From: Burkholderiaceae bacterium
GTDB taxonomy: Bacteria > Pseudomonadota > Gammaproteobacteria > Burkholderiales > Burkholderiaceae_C
DNA length: 64,000 nt
Assembly: GCA_023954095.1 (NCBI GenBank)
Contig: JAMLIQ010000001.1
Coordinates: 1-64,000 of the forward strand
Direction: 5' to 3'
The first letter of the stretch is position 1. Each line of letters begins with the position of its first letter. The notes under the pieces were generated by a model. The model searched no databases. It was not told the DNA's origin and worked only from the letters and a program-made list of their open reading frames with translations. Positions 1-8,216 of the stretch are shown piece after piece. The position numbers were made by a program, and so were the translations under genes.

Positions 1-93
1 CTGCTCCGGACTCTTGAAGAGCTGAATCTTTTCTCCGTCGAAAGAGGAGATGGCACTGTTGGTCGTGCCGAGATCGATTCCGACGTATTTCAT
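1..93 (-). CDS. Hsp70-family chaperone, 5' end only
   Basis: Only the first 31 codons lie in the window; the gene continues off the left edge. The N-terminus MKYVGIDLGTTNSAISSF is the phosphate-1 ATP-binding loop of the actin-like/Hsp70 fold (GIDLGTTNS), so this is a DnaK-type ATPase. The start ATG at 93 overlaps the stop of the upstream GrpE-like gene (shared bases 90-93), implying translational coupling. The partner gene looks like a short nucleotide exchange factor and the first gene of the row is an HTH regulator. The cassette therefore resembles a dedicated Hsp70/exchange-factor pair rather than the housekeeping grpE-dnaK-dnaJ locus, whose GrpE is longer. Substrate and purpose cannot be read from this fragment. 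Confidence 0.8.
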   Translation of the reverse strand, partial: MKYVGIDLGTTNSAISSFDGEKIQLFKSPEQ

Positions 94-464
94 GCCCCCA
101 CCTTCCTCAGCATTACCGTGCCTTGTTTGCGCAGGCCGTTCGGCCCCATGATGATCGGTTCCACCATCTGATCGACGAGGAGCACGTCGTCAGGGCCGAA
201 GTCGCCCACGTTCAAGGCGGAAGCCGCCATGCCTGGGTCGAAAGGTTGCCCCTCGACGTTGACCAGCTTCAGGCCGTTCGACTCGAGGCTTTCCTCGACC
301 TTCTTCTGGAAGTAGCGGATCTGGTTGATATAGCGGCCTGATTCGCCCGCATCGAGCTTGCCGACCACCTTTCCGAATAGACGCGAGAAGCGCCAACTCT
401 CGACTGCGATGTCGATCAGCGATTGCTCCATCTGTTCAGTGCCTTCGGTCTGCTGAGTCATCAA
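90..464 (-). CDS. short GrpE-like nucleotide exchange factor
   Basis: A 124-residue acidic protein. Residues about 65-124 follow the plan of the GrpE C-terminal beta-domain: a VEGQPFDP segment like the family's (V/G)xPxDPxxHxA, then an acidic linker and a final strand region ending in LRKQGTVMLRKVGA, comparable to the GrpE ending of the xxLRPAxVxVa type. The N-terminal half is helical but much shorter than the long coiled coil of housekeeping GrpE (about 180-200 residues in all). By position it would release ADP from the Hsp70 encoded immediately downstream, with which it shares an ATGA overlap. Two adjacent Met codons open the frame; either could start. The GrpE assignment comes from motif resemblance only; a fold-unrelated Hsp70 partner is the alternative. 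Confidence 0.6.
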   Translation of the reverse strand: MMTQQTEGTEQMEQSLIDIAVESWRFSRLFGKVVGKLDAGESGRYINQIRYFQKKVEESLESNGLKLVNVEGQPFDPGMAASALNVGDFGPDDVLLVDQMVEPIIMGPNGLRKQGTVMLRKVGA

Positions 465-479
465 GCCCCTCCCTGTAAG

Positions 480-686
480 TTACGCCTTGTCGGCTTTTCC
501 GCTTTGTTGCTGTCGTTGAATCCATTGGTTGATGTCGACCCTGGAGAATCGCCACGTTCCACCAACTTTGAACGCAGGAATCTGCTTGGCTGCTGCCAAC
601 CGATAGATCGTCCTCTCCGTGACCTTCAGGAAGTCAGCGACCTGCTTGAGGGTGAGGATCTCCCCCTCGTCAGCACTGGATGTCAT
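480..686 (-). CDS. helix-turn-helix (MerR/excisionase-type) DNA-binding protein
   Basis: About 68 residues, almost entirely one winged-helix domain of the excisionase/MerR class: TLKQVADFLKVTERTIYRLA (helix-turn-helix) followed by the wing IPAFKVGGTWRFSRVDINQW. Such single-domain proteins regulate phage, integron or accessory operons. I place the start at the ATG at 686; an in-frame TTG four codons upstream is less likely. It is the first gene of the row with the GrpE-like and Hsp70 genes, 15 bp ahead of the former, so it probably regulates the cassette and itself. Two inverted repeats just upstream (687-696 and 741-755) are candidate binding sites. Confidence 0.8.
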   Translation of the reverse strand: MTSSADEGEILTLKQVADFLKVTERTIYRLAAAKQIPAFKVGGTWRFSRVDINQWIQRQQQSGKADKA

Positions 687-755
687 GGTTGCAACCAATC
701 GTGAAAAACGTGTTCAGGATAGTACAAAATTTTCAAGTCCGCACCATCTTGGTGC
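687..755 (-). promoter_or_regulatory. upstream region of the HTH-GrpE-Hsp70 cassette with two inverted repeats
   Basis: Immediately before the HTH start codon lies the perfect 10-bp palindrome GGTTGCAACC (687-696). A second inverted repeat, GCACC-N5-GGTGC, lies at 741-755. Between them the minus strand carries an AT-rich stretch with a TACTAT hexamer suited to a -10 box. The layout fits an autoregulated promoter of a small HTH repressor. No binding data can be inferred. Confidence 0.35.
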
Positions 756-997
756 CATGCTGCGGGAATTTTTGGCAATAAAGACTGATCGTGATGTTTT
801 CACCACTCACGCGCCTCAGACCGACAACCTCACATGGGCATTCGGCATCGCTGCCAGATGCCCCCGAAGAAACGCCTGCAGGTGATCTGCAACTCCGCGC
901 TCAGGACCGAATCGCAGACCGCGCTCCCCACGACGGCGAGCAAGTGCGCGGGGGCGACCGCGTCGCCCTCGGATGCGCCCGTTGTGTACAATCACGC

Positions 998-1130
998 CTA
1001 CGGTGGCTACGTCCGTGTGGCAGGGAAGTTTCCTCTAGTGGGGAACTACACCACCAAAAAATTGCCTTTCTAGTCAACAGGTAAGCAAGGCATTGACAAC
1101 ACAGGCGACCTGGAAGTGGTCGCTTTTTTC
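998..1130 (+). ncRNA. possible small structured RNA in a gene-poor stretch
   Basis: Bases 700-1260 contain no gene I recognise. Within them a TACAAT hexamer (987-992) could be a -10 box, though no good -35 is visible. Downstream lies a hairpin AGTTTCC-N7-GGGAACT (1027-1047), flanked by GTGT and ACAC, and then a strong plus-strand terminator (1105-1129). A transcript of about 130 nt would be small-RNA sized. An overlapping 79-codon frame (834-1073) resembles no known protein and has no obvious ribosome site. The RNA is inferred from promoter-like, hairpin and terminator signals only. Confidence 0.25.
1105..1129 (+). terminator. intrinsic terminator
   Basis: Stem GCGACC, 7-nt loop, stem GGTCGC, then six T residues on the plus strand. 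It faces away from the minus-strand crystallin gene, so it ends a plus-strand transcript coming from the otherwise empty 700-1100 interval. Confidence 0.75.
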
Positions 1131-1262
1131 TGCCGCTTTCCCACGCCCAGGCGGAAAAGGAATTGGCGCTTCCCTACGCGCGGAGCGACGGGTGCGGCTT
1201 GCAGTTGAATGGCTTTCAGGGCTTACGTTGCGAAAGCTCTCTCCTTCGACGCCTTAGATCCT

Positions 1263-2651
1263 TCAGGTACGTGGCTCGCCTTGGGCGTTGACGGTAATGG
1301 TGCGCCCGGGTGGGGACGCCATCTGGATTCGGTGCTCCTCGCCTCGGAAACTGTAGGTGACGTCCCAATACGCGGTGTGTGCCTGGCTGGGCACATCTTC
1401 ACAGCGCTGCACATCTTGCGCTGCGCCCGATGAGGTTCCGTTGGTTCCGCCGATTTTGGAGCCGATCACTGCACCCGCGATGGCGCCGCCCGCAGTAGCG
1501 ATGTCCTTGCCACTACCGCCGCCCACCTGGTGGCCAAGGACGCCGCCGAGCAAGGCGCCAAGCACTGCTCCGGGGGCGTTCACCTCGCTTTGGGGCGCTT
1601 GCTCACGCTCGATCCAGCAGCGTTTCTCGGGCGTTCCCACTACGGCGCGAACGGAAGTAACGTCCGCCTCGAACAGGCGTTCGTCCTTGCGCTGGCGGTA
1701 ATTGGGCGCGGCGATCGGTGCGGGCGCATAGCGGGCTTCGTCGAGGTGCGCGTCGCGGCGGATCTCCCGTACCGAGGAAATGCGGTTGTTCATCCCCATG
1801 GCAGAAAGCGACGGGTACTGGCCCGGACGCAACACCATGCATCTGCCATTGAAGTGGGCGTCGTCGCAGACTTCCCAGTAGCGCTCGCCCACCACCACGG
1901 CGGACGACGCCCGGTCGTTGAATCCCTCCGAGCGCAGGTTTTCCAGGGACCGGTCTGTGGTGAATGCGCGGCCGGCAAAACCCTCTTGTCCGAACAGCGC
2001 AATTTGCGCCGTCTCCGGCGAAGGCTCAGGTGCTTTTCTGGCAACCCTGCGAACCGAAGAAATCCGGTCGTTCAGGGCTGTCCCCCGCAGGTTGGGATAT
2101 TCGCCCGGCCGAAGGATGATGCAGCGGCCATTGAAGCGAACATCTTCGCAAGCCTCCCAGTCGTCCGGCCCGGTCACCACCAGGGACGAAACCCGGTCGT
2201 TGAAGCCCTTGCGACGCAAGTCCTCGACTCGCGTCAGGGTGGTGTATGAGCGACCGCCAAAGCGCCTGTCCTCGTAAAAGGTGATTTGCGCAGCCGGCGG
2301 CGCCGGCGCGTAGCGTCGCTCGTCGACGCGTGCGTCCCGGGCGATGGCGCGGGCAGAGGAAATCCGGTCGTTCATTCCCATCGCCGCCAACGAGGGGTAC
2401 TGGCCGGGACGCAGCACCACGCAGCGCCCGCCAAAGCGCGCGTGTTCACACACTTCCCAGCGCTGGTTCTCGACGATGGCAGAAGAGGCGCGGTCGTTGA
2501 AACCAAAGCGCTCAAGATTGCCGATGCGGCTTTCGGTGGTGAAGGAACGGCCCGCAAAGCCCTGTTCTTGAAAGAAAGTGACTTGAGCGCTGACCGGCAC
2601 GGCCAGGGTCCATAGCAGGGTCATCCATGCCGTCTTGGAGAGTATGTTCAT
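1263..2651 (-). CDS. secreted triple beta/gamma-crystallin protein with C-terminal glycine zipper
   Basis: 462 residues. A signal peptide (about 1-22, ending VSAQ) precedes three tandem beta/gamma-crystallin repeats at about 23-107, 120-203 and 213-300. Each has two Greek-key halves: an aromatic FF/FY-x-GFAGRSFTT strand and a WEVCxxxxFxGRCxxLRPGxYP strand, ending NDRISS. Linkers between domains are themselves near-duplicates (ending RRYAPAP or ARYAPAP). The C-terminal part, about 365-405, is a glycine-zipper 2TM segment (GAVLGALLGGVLGHQVGGG) as in Rickettsia 17-kDa antigen-like outer-membrane proteins. Crystallin folds usually bind calcium and add stability; the zipper suggests envelope attachment. 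It stands alone, with no operon partner. The exact function is unknown. Confidence 0.85.
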   Translation of the reverse strand: MNILSKTAWMTLLWTLAVPVSAQVTFFQEQGFAGRSFTTESRIGNLERFGFNDRASSAIVENQRWEVCEHARFGGRCVVLRPGQYPSLAAMGMNDRISSARAIARDARVDERRYAPAPPAAQITFYEDRRFGGRSYTTLTRVEDLRRKGFNDRVSSLVVTGPDDWEACEDVRFNGRCIILRPGEYPNLRGTALNDRISSVRRVARKAPEPSPETAQIALFGQEGFAGRAFTTDRSLENLRSEGFNDRASSAVVVGERYWEVCDDAHFNGRCMVLRPGQYPSLSAMGMNNRISSVREIRRDAHLDEARYAPAPIAAPNYRQRKDERLFEADVTSVRAVVGTPEKRCWIEREQAPQSEVNAPGAVLGALLGGVLGHQVGGGSGKDIATAGGAIAGAVIGSKIGGTNGTSSGAAQDVQRCEDVPSQAHTAYWDVTYSFRGEEHRIQMASPPGRTITVNAQGEPRT

Positions 2652-2778
2652 CGCGGGTGCCTATACGGGTTGGTGACAGAAGACAAATGAATGCACTTGC
2701 TCCACCATAGGCCCGCGAATGGGCTCGCCAAGTAGGAAACGGCGCCGCGATGGCGCCAGACGCGCGTGCCACGACCGG

Positions 2779-3546
2779 CTAAAGCGTCAATGCCGAACCG
2801 TCGACAAATACCTTGAGTTCATGGCGCGCAAAGGCTTGCCAGCACTCATCGCGCGTCAGCGGCGCAGTGACAATGACGGCCACCCGGTCGGTGGCCTGGG
2901 TTTCGCGTGCAAAGTCCACCGACAGGTCTTCGTCTGATAGATGGGCTGCGGCAAAGGGGTGACGGCGCTCTATGTAATGCAAGTCTGTCGAAGCGTGCGC
3001 CCACAACGCCAAGCCATTGGACAACAGGAAATTGAAGGTCCCATGCCGAGCGATTCCCGCCGATAGCTCGCGCAGGGTCAGCGTCAGCTCCGCCACGCTG
3101 GGCAACTGCGCGTGCGACTTGGAAAGCTCCTGCATGAGCCAGCAAAAAGCACGCTCGCTGTCGGTGTCTCCTACCGGATGGAAGCTGCGGTGCAGATGCG
3201 GCTGAAAGTCTTTCAGATCCCCGTTGTGTGCAAACACCCAGTAGCGCCCCCACAGCTCACGCACAAAGGGGTGGCAGTTTTGCAAACTCACCACGCCCTG
3301 CGTGGCTTTGCGGATGTGCGCGATGACGTTGCTGCTCTTGATCGGGTAGCGCCGAATCAGCTCGGCCACCGGTGAGTCGACAGCGCGTTCGTGGTCGACA
3401 AAGTGGCGCACGCCCCTGCCTTCAAAGAAGGCGATTCCCCAGCCATCGCTGTGGTCCCCCGTGCGGCCGCCCCGCTGCGCGAAGCCGGAGAAGCTGAAGC
3501 GCACGTCGGTGGGCGTGTTGCAGTTCATTCCAAGGAGCTGGCACAT
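2779..3546 (-). CDS. class II glutamine amidotransferase (YafJ-like)
   Basis: I start this 255-residue protein at the ATG at 3546 because it places the catalytic cysteine at position 2 (MCQLLGMN), as the Ntn-hydrolase glutaminase family requires after Met removal. The frame is open further upstream, but that part overlaps the neighbouring transporter gene and looks non-coding. Other family marks are the SDGWGIAFFEG segment, AHIRKATQG (substrate-binding Arg) and FAHNGDL. The domain would hydrolyse glutamine to glutamate and ammonia; no synthetase domain is attached, so the acceptor is unknown. It lies 23 bp downstream of the MFS transporter on the same strand. Confidence 0.85.
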   Translation of the reverse strand: MCQLLGMNCNTPTDVRFSFSGFAQRGGRTGDHSDGWGIAFFEGRGVRHFVDHERAVDSPVAELIRRYPIKSSNVIAHIRKATQGVVSLQNCHPFVRELWGRYWVFAHNGDLKDFQPHLHRSFHPVGDTDSERAFCWLMQELSKSHAQLPSVAELTLTLRELSAGIARHGTFNFLLSNGLALWAHASTDLHYIERRHPFAAAHLSDEDLSVDFARETQATDRVAVIVTAPLTRDECWQAFARHELKVFVDGSALTL

Positions 3547-3569
3547 GATTCTTTGGGCTCGTTGCAGGA

Positions 3570-5030
3570 CTATGGCCTGGGGGCAGCGGCGCGCAAGCGC
3601 CAGGCCGCCAGCATGGCGACGGTGCAGAGCATCGCGAGCATCAAAAACGTGTCGCCAAATGCCGCAATGCGTGCTGGGCTCGATCCTTGCGATGCCAGAG
3701 AAGCACCATGCGCCGCAAGGCGCCACTCAAGCACGATGCCGCACAGGCTCACCCCGGCCGCACCGCCCAGCATGCGCAGAAAGCCAATGGCACTGGAGCC
3801 CTGAGCAATCAGTGCCTTGTCCAGCGGGCGCATGGCACCAAGGTTGAGCGAGGGCAGGATGAACCCGAGCCCGATGCGTCCCAAGATGGCAAAAGCGACC
3901 AGCAGCCACAGCCCCGAATCAAGCCGCACCAGCACCATCAAGGCGAATGAGAGTGCCAGCAAAAAGAGCCCCACCGAAACCAGCACATGCGTCGGTTGCC
4001 GGTCCGCGAGTCTGCCCACAACAGGAATGGTCACTGCAAGCACAATCCCTGCCGGCAGCAAGATCGTCCCCACCAACGAGGCCGAAAGCTGCAGCCCCAG
4101 CTGCATGAAAACCGGCAACAAGTAGGTGGAGCCGAACAAGGCCGTTCCGTAGATAAAGGCGACGATGCTGCCCATGGTGAACTGCCGGTAGCCAAACAGG
4201 CGCAAATCCATCAGCGGCCGGCGCCCGGTGCGGGCCAGTCGCGCCTGCCACCAGATAAAAAGTGCGGTGCAAGCCGCCGCGCCGCCCAGCAGAGCGAGCG
4301 CCCGCTCCGGCGGGCCCTGGTGCAGTTCCACCAGGCCATTGAGCAGGCAGAGCGTGCCCACGCTTCCCAGCAGCAGCCCCCGCCAGTCCAGGGTTTCGCC
4401 TTCGCCGCCCGCTGCAACTCCGCCTGGCGCCGTGCTGGGCACGAATTTGAACGCCAGCCAGAGCGAGGCCAGGCAAAACGGCACCACCATGAAAAAAATC
4501 GAGCGCCAGCCAAACCAGTCCACCAGCAGGCCGCCGATGCTGGGCCCCAGCGCCGGCGCGAGCACTACGCCCATGCCAAAGACTCCGCTGGCGCGCCCCT
4601 GCTCGTCTGGCTGGAAGGCATAGAGGATGACGACTGCCGGAATGGGCTGGACGATGCCCGCCGCAAGACCTTCAGCAACCCGCCCCACCAAAACCATGGG
4701 GAAATTGCCAGCGGTGCCACCCGCAATTCCGCCCCCCAGCAGCAGCAGCATGGAGCCGACATAGGTCATTCGGTAGCCAAAGCGCGCCAGCAACCAGGGG
4801 GTGGTGAGCATCGAGGCGGTCATTGCCACCATGAACCCCGAAGCCACCCACTGCGCCCGCCCCTGGTCCAGCGAGAAATGCTGGCTCATGTCCGGAATGG
4901 CGACGTTGACCACCGTGGACGACATGATCGACGCCATCGTGCCGACCATGACCGACAGCAAAACCAGCCAGCGGTAGCGCTCGCCGTAGCGTGCGCGCAG
5001 CGCCTGCAGACTGCTCGAAGCGCCAGCCAC
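3570..5030 (-). CDS. DHA2-family (EmrB/QacA-type) MFS drug efflux transporter
   Basis: 486 residues, about 14 hydrophobic segments, the size and topology of the 14-TM drug:H+ antiporter-2 family. The first membrane segment carries SSTVVNVAIPDM, the DHA2 hallmark (motif D1, D-x-x-x-V-N-V-A-x-P), and the antiporter motif C-like GxxxGPxxGG is present as APALGPSIGGLL. The most likely start is the GTG at 5030, just after the tautomerase gene stop, so both probably share a transcript. No membrane-fusion (EmrA) partner is adjacent. It would export hydrophobic compounds from the inner membrane; the substrate cannot be deduced. Confidence 0.85.
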   Translation of the reverse strand: MAGASSSLQALRARYGERYRWLVLLSVMVGTMASIMSSTVVNVAIPDMSQHFSLDQGRAQWVASGFMVAMTASMLTTPWLLARFGYRMTYVGSMLLLLGGGIAGGTAGNFPMVLVGRVAEGLAAGIVQPIPAVVILYAFQPDEQGRASGVFGMGVVLAPALGPSIGGLLVDWFGWRSIFFMVVPFCLASLWLAFKFVPSTAPGGVAAGGEGETLDWRGLLLGSVGTLCLLNGLVELHQGPPERALALLGGAAACTALFIWWQARLARTGRRPLMDLRLFGYRQFTMGSIVAFIYGTALFGSTYLLPVFMQLGLQLSASLVGTILLPAGIVLAVTIPVVGRLADRQPTHVLVSVGLFLLALSFALMVLVRLDSGLWLLVAFAILGRIGLGFILPSLNLGAMRPLDKALIAQGSSAIGFLRMLGGAAGVSLCGIVLEWRLAAHGASLASQGSSPARIAAFGDTFLMLAMLCTVAMLAAWRLRAAAPRP

Positions 5031-5041
5031 TCACATCTCGC

Positions 5042-5230
5042 TCAGCTGCGATCGGACCAGAGCTTGCCGCCGGTGGCCCAGTTCTCCCGCTTCACGTCCG
5101 TGATCAGGATGTCCACCGATTCCGGCGCACCGCCGAGGATTTCGACGGAAACGCGTGTGATCTCTTCTGCCAGGCGGCGCTTTTGTTCGACGGTGCGGCC
5201 TTCCATCATTTCGACGTGGTAGGTGGGCAT
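5042..5230 (-). CDS. 4-oxalocrotonate tautomerase-family enzyme
   Basis: 62 residues starting MPTYHVEMMEGRTVEQK. The family uses Pro-1, exposed after Met removal, as general base, which fixes the start at the ATG at 5230; an AAGGA ribosome site sits a few bases upstream. The rest (RRLAEEITRVSVEILG, then a DILITDV strand) matches the beta-alpha-beta tautomerase unit that assembles as hexamers. These enzymes convert enols to ketones; without a catabolic neighbour the substrate is open. It is followed within 12 bp by the MFS transporter and preceded by the CWC mini-protein, an apparent operon. Confidence 0.88.
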   Translation of the reverse strand: MPTYHVEMMEGRTVEQKRRLAEEITRVSVEILGGAPESVDILITDVKRENWATGGKLWSDRS

Positions 5231-5251
5231 GGCATTCCTTTGAAAAAACAA

Positions 5252-5473
5252 TCAGATATCGGCGGCAGCCGCCTGCGCGCAAGCCGCGCAAAGACAGCGC
5301 CGCTGCCGGTCTTGGCTTGCAACGCGCGCCAGAGCGAGCGGCGACACCCGCGTGCCCATGCACCAGCATTGCGCGGCGTCCTCGCAAGCTGCCATGCTGC
5401 ACGCGTTGTCCTGCTCGCACAGCGGGCAACGCAGCGCAGCAGCGGTGGCAGATTCGGGCAACGGTGTTGTCAT
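5252..5473 (-). CDS. cysteine-rich CWC-family mini-protein
   Basis: 73 residues (from the ATG at 5473) with the pattern CPLCEQDNAC, ACEDAAQCWC and CLCAAC. The CWC block plus paired CxxC cysteines is the signature of the uncharacterised bacterial cysteine-rich CWC family, likely a metal-binding knuckle. The longer frame beginning upstream is not needed. It lies 21 bp upstream of the tautomerase gene on the same strand. Function is unknown. Confidence 0.8.
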   Translation of the reverse strand: MTTPLPESATAAALRCPLCEQDNACSMAACEDAAQCWCMGTRVSPLALARVASQDRQRRCLCAACAQAAAADI

Positions 5474-5588
5474 GGTGAGTGGGTCAGCGGCGGTGATGCC
5501 GCGGGGCGGCAATTAGCGTGCCGCGTTCGAGTGTAGAGCTTTGCAAAAAAATGGCGTGGCACCCGGTCAGTACCACGCCAAAATTCTA

Positions 5589-5647
5589 TGAAAATCGGCC
5601 TCTAGCGCTTATCCAGTAAGCGTTTGCAGCACTCAATTTGATAGCAT
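5589..5647 (-). repeat. dispersed palindromic repeat, copy 1 (intergenic)
   Basis: Read on the minus strand: GCTATCAAATTG, then AACGCTT, then AAGCGCTAGAGGCC, then GATTTTCAT. It lies between malate synthase G and the CWC gene, both on the minus strand. It matches the other copies at 8085, 23825, 50133, 52766 and 54786. Confidence 0.8.
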
Positions 5648-5676
5648 CTGTCGGTCGATGATGCGGGCTGTACCGA

Positions 5677-7884
5677 TCAGGCCGCCGCCTTCACCTTGAG
5701 CCGCCAGGCGTGCAGCAGCGGCTCGGTGTAGCCGCTGGGCTGCTCCTTGCCCTTGAAGACCAGCTCGCAGGCAGCCTGGTAGGCCATGCTGGTGTCGAAG
5801 TTGCCGGCCATGCGCTGGTACAGCGGGTCGCTGCCGTTCTGCTGGTCGACCACCGCAGCCATGCGCTGGAAGGTGGCCTGGATGCGGCCTTCGCTCACCA
5901 CGCCATGCAAGAGCCAATTGGCCATGTGCTGGCTGCTGATGCGCAGCGTGGCACGGTCTTCCATCAGCCCCACGTTGTGGATGTCGGGCACCTTGGAGCA
6001 GCCCACGCCCTGGTCCACCCAGCGCACCACATAGCCCAGGATGCCCTGTGCGTTGTTGTCCAGTTCCTGCTGGATTTCTTCGTCGCTCCAGTTCGGATTG
6101 GCGCTGACGGGAATGGTCAAGAGGCCGGTGAGCAGGTTGTCGCGCTCGGCGTTGGCGTCGATCTTTTCCATTTCCTTTTGCACGTCGCTCACCAGCACCT
6201 GGTGGTAGTGCAGGGCGTGCAGCGTGGCGCCCGTGGGGCTGGGGACCCAGGCGGTGTTGGCGCCGGCCCTGGGGTGGGCGATCTTTTGCTCCAGCATGGC
6301 CGCCATCAGGTCGGGCATGGCCCACATGCCCTTGCCGATCTGCGCCTTGCCGCGCAGCCCGCACGAGAGGCCGACGAGCACGTTGTTCTTCTCGTAGGCC
6401 TGGATCCAGGCGCTGGTCTTCATGTCGCCCTTGCGGATCATGGGGCCGGCGTACATGGCGCTGTGCATCTCGTCGCCAGTGCGGTCCAGGAAGCCGGTGT
6501 TGATGAAGGCCACCCGGCTGGCGGCTGCGGCGATGCAGGCCTTGAGGTTGACGCTGGTGCGGCGCTCTTCGTCCATGATGCCCAGCTTGACGGTGTTCTC
6601 CGGCAGGCCCAGCAGTTGCTCGACGCGGCCGAACAGTTCGCTGGCAAAAGCGACTTCGGCGGGGCCGTGCATCTTGGGCTTGACGATGTAGACGCTGCCC
6701 TTGCGCGAGTTGCGAATGCCGTCCTTTCCGTGCCCCTGCAGATCGTGCAGGGCGATGGTGGTGGTGACCACAGCGTCCAAGATGCCTTCGGGAATCTCAC
6801 GCACCTGGCCTTGCTTGTCGGTCCACAGGATGGCCGGATTCGTCATCAGATGACCAACATTGCGCAGGAACATCAGTGAGCGGCCGTGCAGGCGCACTTC
6901 GCCGCTGCCGGCCGGCGCCGTGTAGACGCGGTCAGGATTCAAGCCGCGCGTGAAGGTCTTTCCGCCCTTGGCGACTTCTTCGGTCAGCGTGGCTTTGAGG
7001 ATGCCCAGCCAGTTGCTGTAGCCCAGCACCTTGTCGTCGGCGTCCACCGCGGCCACCGAGTCTTCCAGATCGAGAATGGTCGAAAGCGCGGCTTCGAGCA
7101 CCAGGTCGCTCACGCCGGCGGCATCGGTCTTGCCAATGGGGGTGCTGCGATCGATGCGAATGTCCAGATGCAGGCCGTTGTGCTGCAGCAGCACGGACGA
7201 GGGGCTGGCCGCGTCGCCCTGGTAGCCCATGAACTGGGCCGGGTTTTTCAGGCCCGTGCTGGCGCCGCCTTGCAGTGCGACGACCAGCGCGCCGTTCTCG
7301 ACGCGGTAGGCGCTGGCATCCCCGTGCGAGCCCTGGGCCAGCGGGGCCGATTCGTCGAGCACGCGGCGGGCGAAGGCGATCACCTTGGCGCCGCGCTTCT
7401 CGTTGTAACCAGGGCCTTTCTCGCAGCCATCTGCTTCGGGGATCGCGTCGGTGCCATAGAGCGCGTCGTACAGGCTGCCCCAGCGGGCGTTGGCGGCATT
7501 GAGCGCGTAGCGGGCGTTGAGAATGGGCACCACGAGTTGCGGGCCGGCTTGCAGCGCCAGCTCGTCGTCCACGTTGGCGGTGGTGGCCTGGACTTCGGCG
7601 GGCTGGGGCACGAGGTAGCCGATCTGCTCCAGGAAGCTGCGGTAGGCGAGCATGTTGGTGATGGGGCCGGGGTTGGCCTTGTGCCAGGTGTCGAGTTCCG
7701 CCTGCAAACGTTCGCGCTCGGCCAGCAGGGCGATATTGCGCGGGGCGAGATCGCTGACGATGTCCGCAAACCCCCTCCAGAAGGCGTCGGTGTCGACGCC
7801 GGTGCCAGGCAGCACCTGTTCGTCAACGAAGCGCTGGAGCGTGGTGGCCACTTGCAGGCCGTGGAGAGTGGTGCGATCGGTCAT
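5677..7884 (-). CDS. glcB: malate synthase G
   Basis: 735 residues from the ATG at 7884, the usual size of the monomeric G isoform (about 720-740). It condenses glyoxylate with acetyl-CoA to malate in the glyoxylate/glycolate route in the cytoplasm. Recognisable blocks include [20 protein letters not shown], the glyoxylate/Mg-site region [29 protein letters not shown] and [15 protein letters not shown] longer open frame reaches 7986, but those residues look non-coding and the ATG at 7884 has a GAGG ribosome site. The LysR regulator at 8217 is divergent across a 332-bp promoter region and is the obvious candidate regulator. Confidence 0.96.
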   Translation of the reverse strand: MTDRTTLHGLQVATTLQRFVDEQVLPGTGVDTDAFWRGFADIVSDLAPRNIALLAERERLQAELDTWHKANPGPITNMLAYRSFLEQIGYLVPQPAEVQATTANVDDELALQAGPQLVVPILNARYALNAANARWGSLYDALYGTDAIPEADGCEKGPGYNEKRGAKVIAFARRVLDESAPLAQGSHGDASAYRVENGALVVALQGGASTGLKNPAQFMGYQGDAASPSSVLLQHNGLHLDIRIDRSTPIGKTDAAGVSDLVLEAALSTILDLEDSVAAVDADDKVLGYSNWLGILKATLTEEVAKGGKTFTRGLNPDRVYTAPAGSGEVRLHGRSLMFLRNVGHLMTNPAILWTDKQGQVREIPEGILDAVVTTTIALHDLQGHGKDGIRNSRKGSVYIVKPKMHGPAEVAFASELFGRVEQLLGLPENTVKLGIMDEERRTSVNLKACIAAAASRVAFINTGFLDRTGDEMHSAMYAGPMIRKGDMKTSAWIQAYEKNNVLVGLSCGLRGKAQIGKGMWAMPDLMAAMLEQKIAHPRAGANTAWVPSPTGATLHALHYHQVLVSDVQKEMEKIDANAERDNLLTGLLTIPVSANPNWSDEEIQQELDNNAQGILGYVVRWVDQGVGCSKVPDIHNVGLMEDRATLRISSQHMANWLLHGVVSEGRIQATFQRMAAVVDQQNGSDPLYQRMAGNFDTSMAYQAACELVFKGKEQPSGYTEPLLHAWRLKVKAAA

Positions 7885-8084
7885 GGGGGAGCCTCGGTAG
7901 GAATCGGGAAATGGCAGGACGCCCGGCTGGCGGAAATTCCGGCCAGGGCGGCCACTGCCTCTGGCAGAGACTTTATTCGAAATCAATTGAACTATAAACA
8001 GCCTGAAAAGTTGAGAACCAGTGACTTATTTGCAAAGATCAGGCGCGTCCACCGGTCGCTACGGAAGTGAATACGGCATCATCG

Positions 8085-8152
8085 CAATCAAATAAATAGC
8101 TGTCAGCGCCCGCCAGACAAGCGCTGGAGGCAAATTCAGTCAAAATTTTCCG
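8085..8152 (+). repeat. dispersed palindromic repeat, copy 2 (glcB/LysR intergenic)
   Basis: ATAGCTGTCAGCGC, a spacer, AAGCGCTGGAGGC, then an AAATT...CAAAATTTTCCG tail. It occupies the middle of the divergent glcB/LysR promoter region (7885-8216), in which I see no gene. The tail is closely shared with the copy at 23825. Confidence 0.75.
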
Positions 8153-8216
8153 TCTTGGCCTGGGTCTTGTCGACCGCACGCTCCAGGAAAACCCCTTGTC
8201 TCCATAATCGGCACCC

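Noticed and set aside
741..757. TGGCAC on the minus strand as part of a sigma-54 promoter
   Set aside because: The GC of the -12 element is two bases off the required spacing; the sequence is better explained as an inverted repeat.
834..1073. 79-codon plus-strand ORF before the terminator
   Set aside because: No ribosome site, odd composition and no family resemblance; a non-coding RNA is at least as likely, so it is not listed as a gene.
870..1130. tRNA or tmRNA end in the gene-poor stretch
   Set aside because: No T-arm consensus, CCA end or tag-peptide ORF is found.
1690..2640. Regularly spaced similar stretches that could suggest a CRISPR or tandem DNA array
   Set aside because: They are the codons of the duplicated crystallin domains; spacing is about 90 codons and the copies are diverged.
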